Shown here: positions 62,748 through 64,000 of the stretch, one piece after another | Position numbering within the stretch: position 1 is the stretch's first letter | How the letters are laid out: each line of letters opens with the position of its first letter | Assembly: GCF_000190735.1 (NCBI RefSeq) | Contig: NC_015177.1 | Span: 1,736,001 to 1,800,000 of the forward strand | DNA: 64,000 nt | Direction of reading: 5' to 3' | Source: Pseudopedobacter saltans DSM 12145 | Lineage (GTDB): Bacteria > Bacteroidota > Bacteroidia > Sphingobacteriales > Sphingobacteriaceae | Translations under genes and position numbers: made by a program | Notes under the pieces: generated by a model | What the model saw: only the letters and a program-made list of their open reading frames with translations | Databases searched by the model: none | Told to the model about the DNA's origin: nothing

Positions 62748-64000
62748 TTAATATCCATCATTAGGTTCTAAAAGTGTATTCAGCAATAACTCTCTTGCCG
62801 GAATTGGCAATTTCGTTTGTGCAGCTCTTAAACCAATATCTTGTTGTGCTCTGCCTAATCTCACCAAATCGTACCATCTGAAACCTTCGCCTAACAGTTC
62901 TCTTCTGCGTTCCAAAAGCACTGCTTCCAGATATTGGTTATCATTGGTTACACTAATACTGCTTAATCCTCTTTTGTTTCGCAATTCGTTTAACCGGCTA
63001 ATTCCTGCCATACCTTGTCCTTCTGCACTTATCAGGTACATTTCTGCCAATCGGGTAACAATGATAGGATCTGAGCCTGTTTGTCCGCTTGGGTACTTAT
63101 TGATGACATCTAAACTGGAATAGGTATCTACAGAGATTGCCCTGCGTTTATCTGTAGACTCAAATAGATTCATTACCTCTGTTGTAGGCTTATAGTTGTA
63201 GCTTCCGCTAACGGGATGCGCATAAGTATAAAATAAAACACTTAGGTTAATGCTTGATTCTATCGTTTGGTTCAGGAAAGAAAAGATTACTTCTGTATTC
63301 TGTTGAGACCTGAAGATCTTCTCAAATTCATCCAGCTGGAATCTGCCGGAAGTAATAACTTCTTCAGCAAGTAAGGCTGCTTCCCTCTTTTTACCTTGAG
63401 CCAGTTTTGCTCTGGCCAATAAAGCTTTTGCTGCATCTTTAGAAACATAGTAGTAACCACCAAAAGTTGGTGCTTTATCTATAGCCAATTGCAGTTCGGT
63501 TTCTATGAAACTCCAAACTTCTGCTTCTGTATTTCTTGGAAGTTTTTGCGTAGCTGTGCTATTGATAATAGGTACTCCGCCCCATCTGGTTACCAAATTA
63601 TAATAGGTGTAACCCCTAAAGAAATGTGCTATGCCTAAAATCTCTTCTCTTCTGCTTTCATTTTGCATATTGGCAGTAGAAGCAATTAAATTATTAACCT
63701 GATAAATGGCAGCATAGTAACCGTTCCATTGCGCTGCAATATTCCCATTTTCTGGTTGCAGAATATCATTTATCATTTCCAGATAACCGCCTAAACCAGA
63801 AGCACCACCTCTTACTAAATTACCGCCAATAATATCAAACATCACATAAGAAGAATTGGTTGGCGTATTTTGTACCCTATTGTAAACCCCGTTCACAAAA
63901 GCTTCTATATCTTTTTCACTTAAGCTTTCGGTTGCCACCTGCGAGTGCGGATATAAGTTAAGACTGTCTTCACATGATGAACAGATCATCAGCGCAAGCA
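62748..64000 (-). CDS. SusD/RagB-family lipoprotein (PUL 3), 5' end outside the window
   Basis: SusD homologue whose reading frame is still open at the right edge: codons before the first in-window ATG (63989) read LAL, followed by MICSSCEDS, which is the end of a lipoprotein signal with the lipidated cysteine. The true start is therefore beyond 64000. DSLNLYPHSQVATESLSEKDIEAF, HFFRGYTYYNLVTRWGGVPI and AVLLERRRELLGEGFRWYDLVRL are typical SusD blocks, and it aligns along its length with the PUL 2 SusD. Its SusC partner should lie immediately to the right. Confidence 0.92.
   Translation of the reverse strand, partial: LALMICSSCEDSLNLYPHSQVATESLSEKDIEAFVNGVYNRVQNTPTNSSYVMFDIIGGNLVRGGASGLGGYLEMINDILQPENGNIAAQWNGYYAAIYQVNNLIASTANMQNESRREEILGIAHFFRGYTYYNLVTRWGGVPIINSTATQKLPRNTEAEVWSFIETELQLAIDKAPTFGGYYYVSKDAAKALLARAKLAQGKKREAALLAEEVITSGRFQLDEFEKIFRSQQNTEVIFSFLNQTIESSINLSVLFYTYAHPVSGSYNYKPTTEVMNLFESTDKRRAISVDTYSSLDVINKYPSGQTGSDPIIVTRLAEMYLISAEGQGMAGISRLNELRNKRGLSSISVTNDNQYLEAVLLERRRELLGEGFRWYDLVRLGRAQQDIGLRAAQTKLPIPARELLLNTLLEPNDGY

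Overview
The window is about 64 kb of low-GC DNA from a Bacteroidota chromosome, most likely Sphingobacteriaceae (Pedobacter or a close relative). The support is three SusC/SusD-type loci, a FecI/FecR pair placed before an STN-domain SusC, a type IX secretion sorting domain, a B12-dependent class II ribonucleotide reductase, and promoters of the Bacteroidota form TTG-N18/20-TAnnTTTG. I saw no rRNA, tRNA, CRISPR array, insertion sequence or phage gene. Most genes lie on the minus strand.

Region 1 (1-17.5 kb) is mainly housekeeping: an AHSA1/START-like protein, a lysC-lysA operon, a phosphohexomutase followed by an exported Mn-type superoxide dismutase, a pentose operon (FucI-family isomerase plus AraB-type kinase) divergent from an AraC regulator, a DUF3748-like beta-propeller lipoprotein, trxB, pyrD, an MFS transporter, a polysaccharide deacetylase lipoprotein, and a pair of small paralogous membrane proteins.

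Region 2 (17.9-30.2 kb) holds nrdJ and then PUL 1, one operon on the minus strand: susC, susD, a fasciclin-like lipoprotein, an alginate-lyase-family enzyme, a serine-hydrolase homologue that has lost its catalytic residues and carries TPRs, and a PL14-like lyase. A good promoter lies upstream of susC and a strong terminator after the last gene. It looks like a locus for a uronic-acid polysaccharide.

Region 3 (30.4-40.1 kb) is housekeeping again: holA, a small HsdR-N-type nuclease-fold protein, a small membrane protein, valS, an M13 peptidase, dodecin, a rhodanese next to mnmD, and two small unknowns.

Region 4 (40.2-64 kb) is the most interesting part. PUL 2 (40.2-54.9 kb) and PUL 3 (55.0 kb to past the right edge) are paralogous loci with the same core: SusD, a DUF2233/NAGPA phosphodiester glycosidase, a divergent lipoprotein in the third slot, a GH20 beta-hexosaminidase and a glycerophosphodiester phosphodiesterase. 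PUL 2 adds an ECF sigma factor, FecR, an STN-type SusC and a Tat-exported alkaline phosphatase. PUL 3 adds an endonuclease/exonuclease/phosphatase-fold enzyme and two NHL beta-propeller proteins. Together these enzymes would cut N-acetylhexosamine linkages and sugar-phosphate or glycerol-phosphate diesters and then release phosphate. My inference is that the pair forages on a phosphodiester-containing aminosugar glycan such as teichoic acid or a GlcNAc-1-phosphate polymer. The two GDPD paralogues are about 90% identical as proteins, and the two NHL genes share a 253-bp tract with 3 mismatches, which points to recent duplication and gene conversion.
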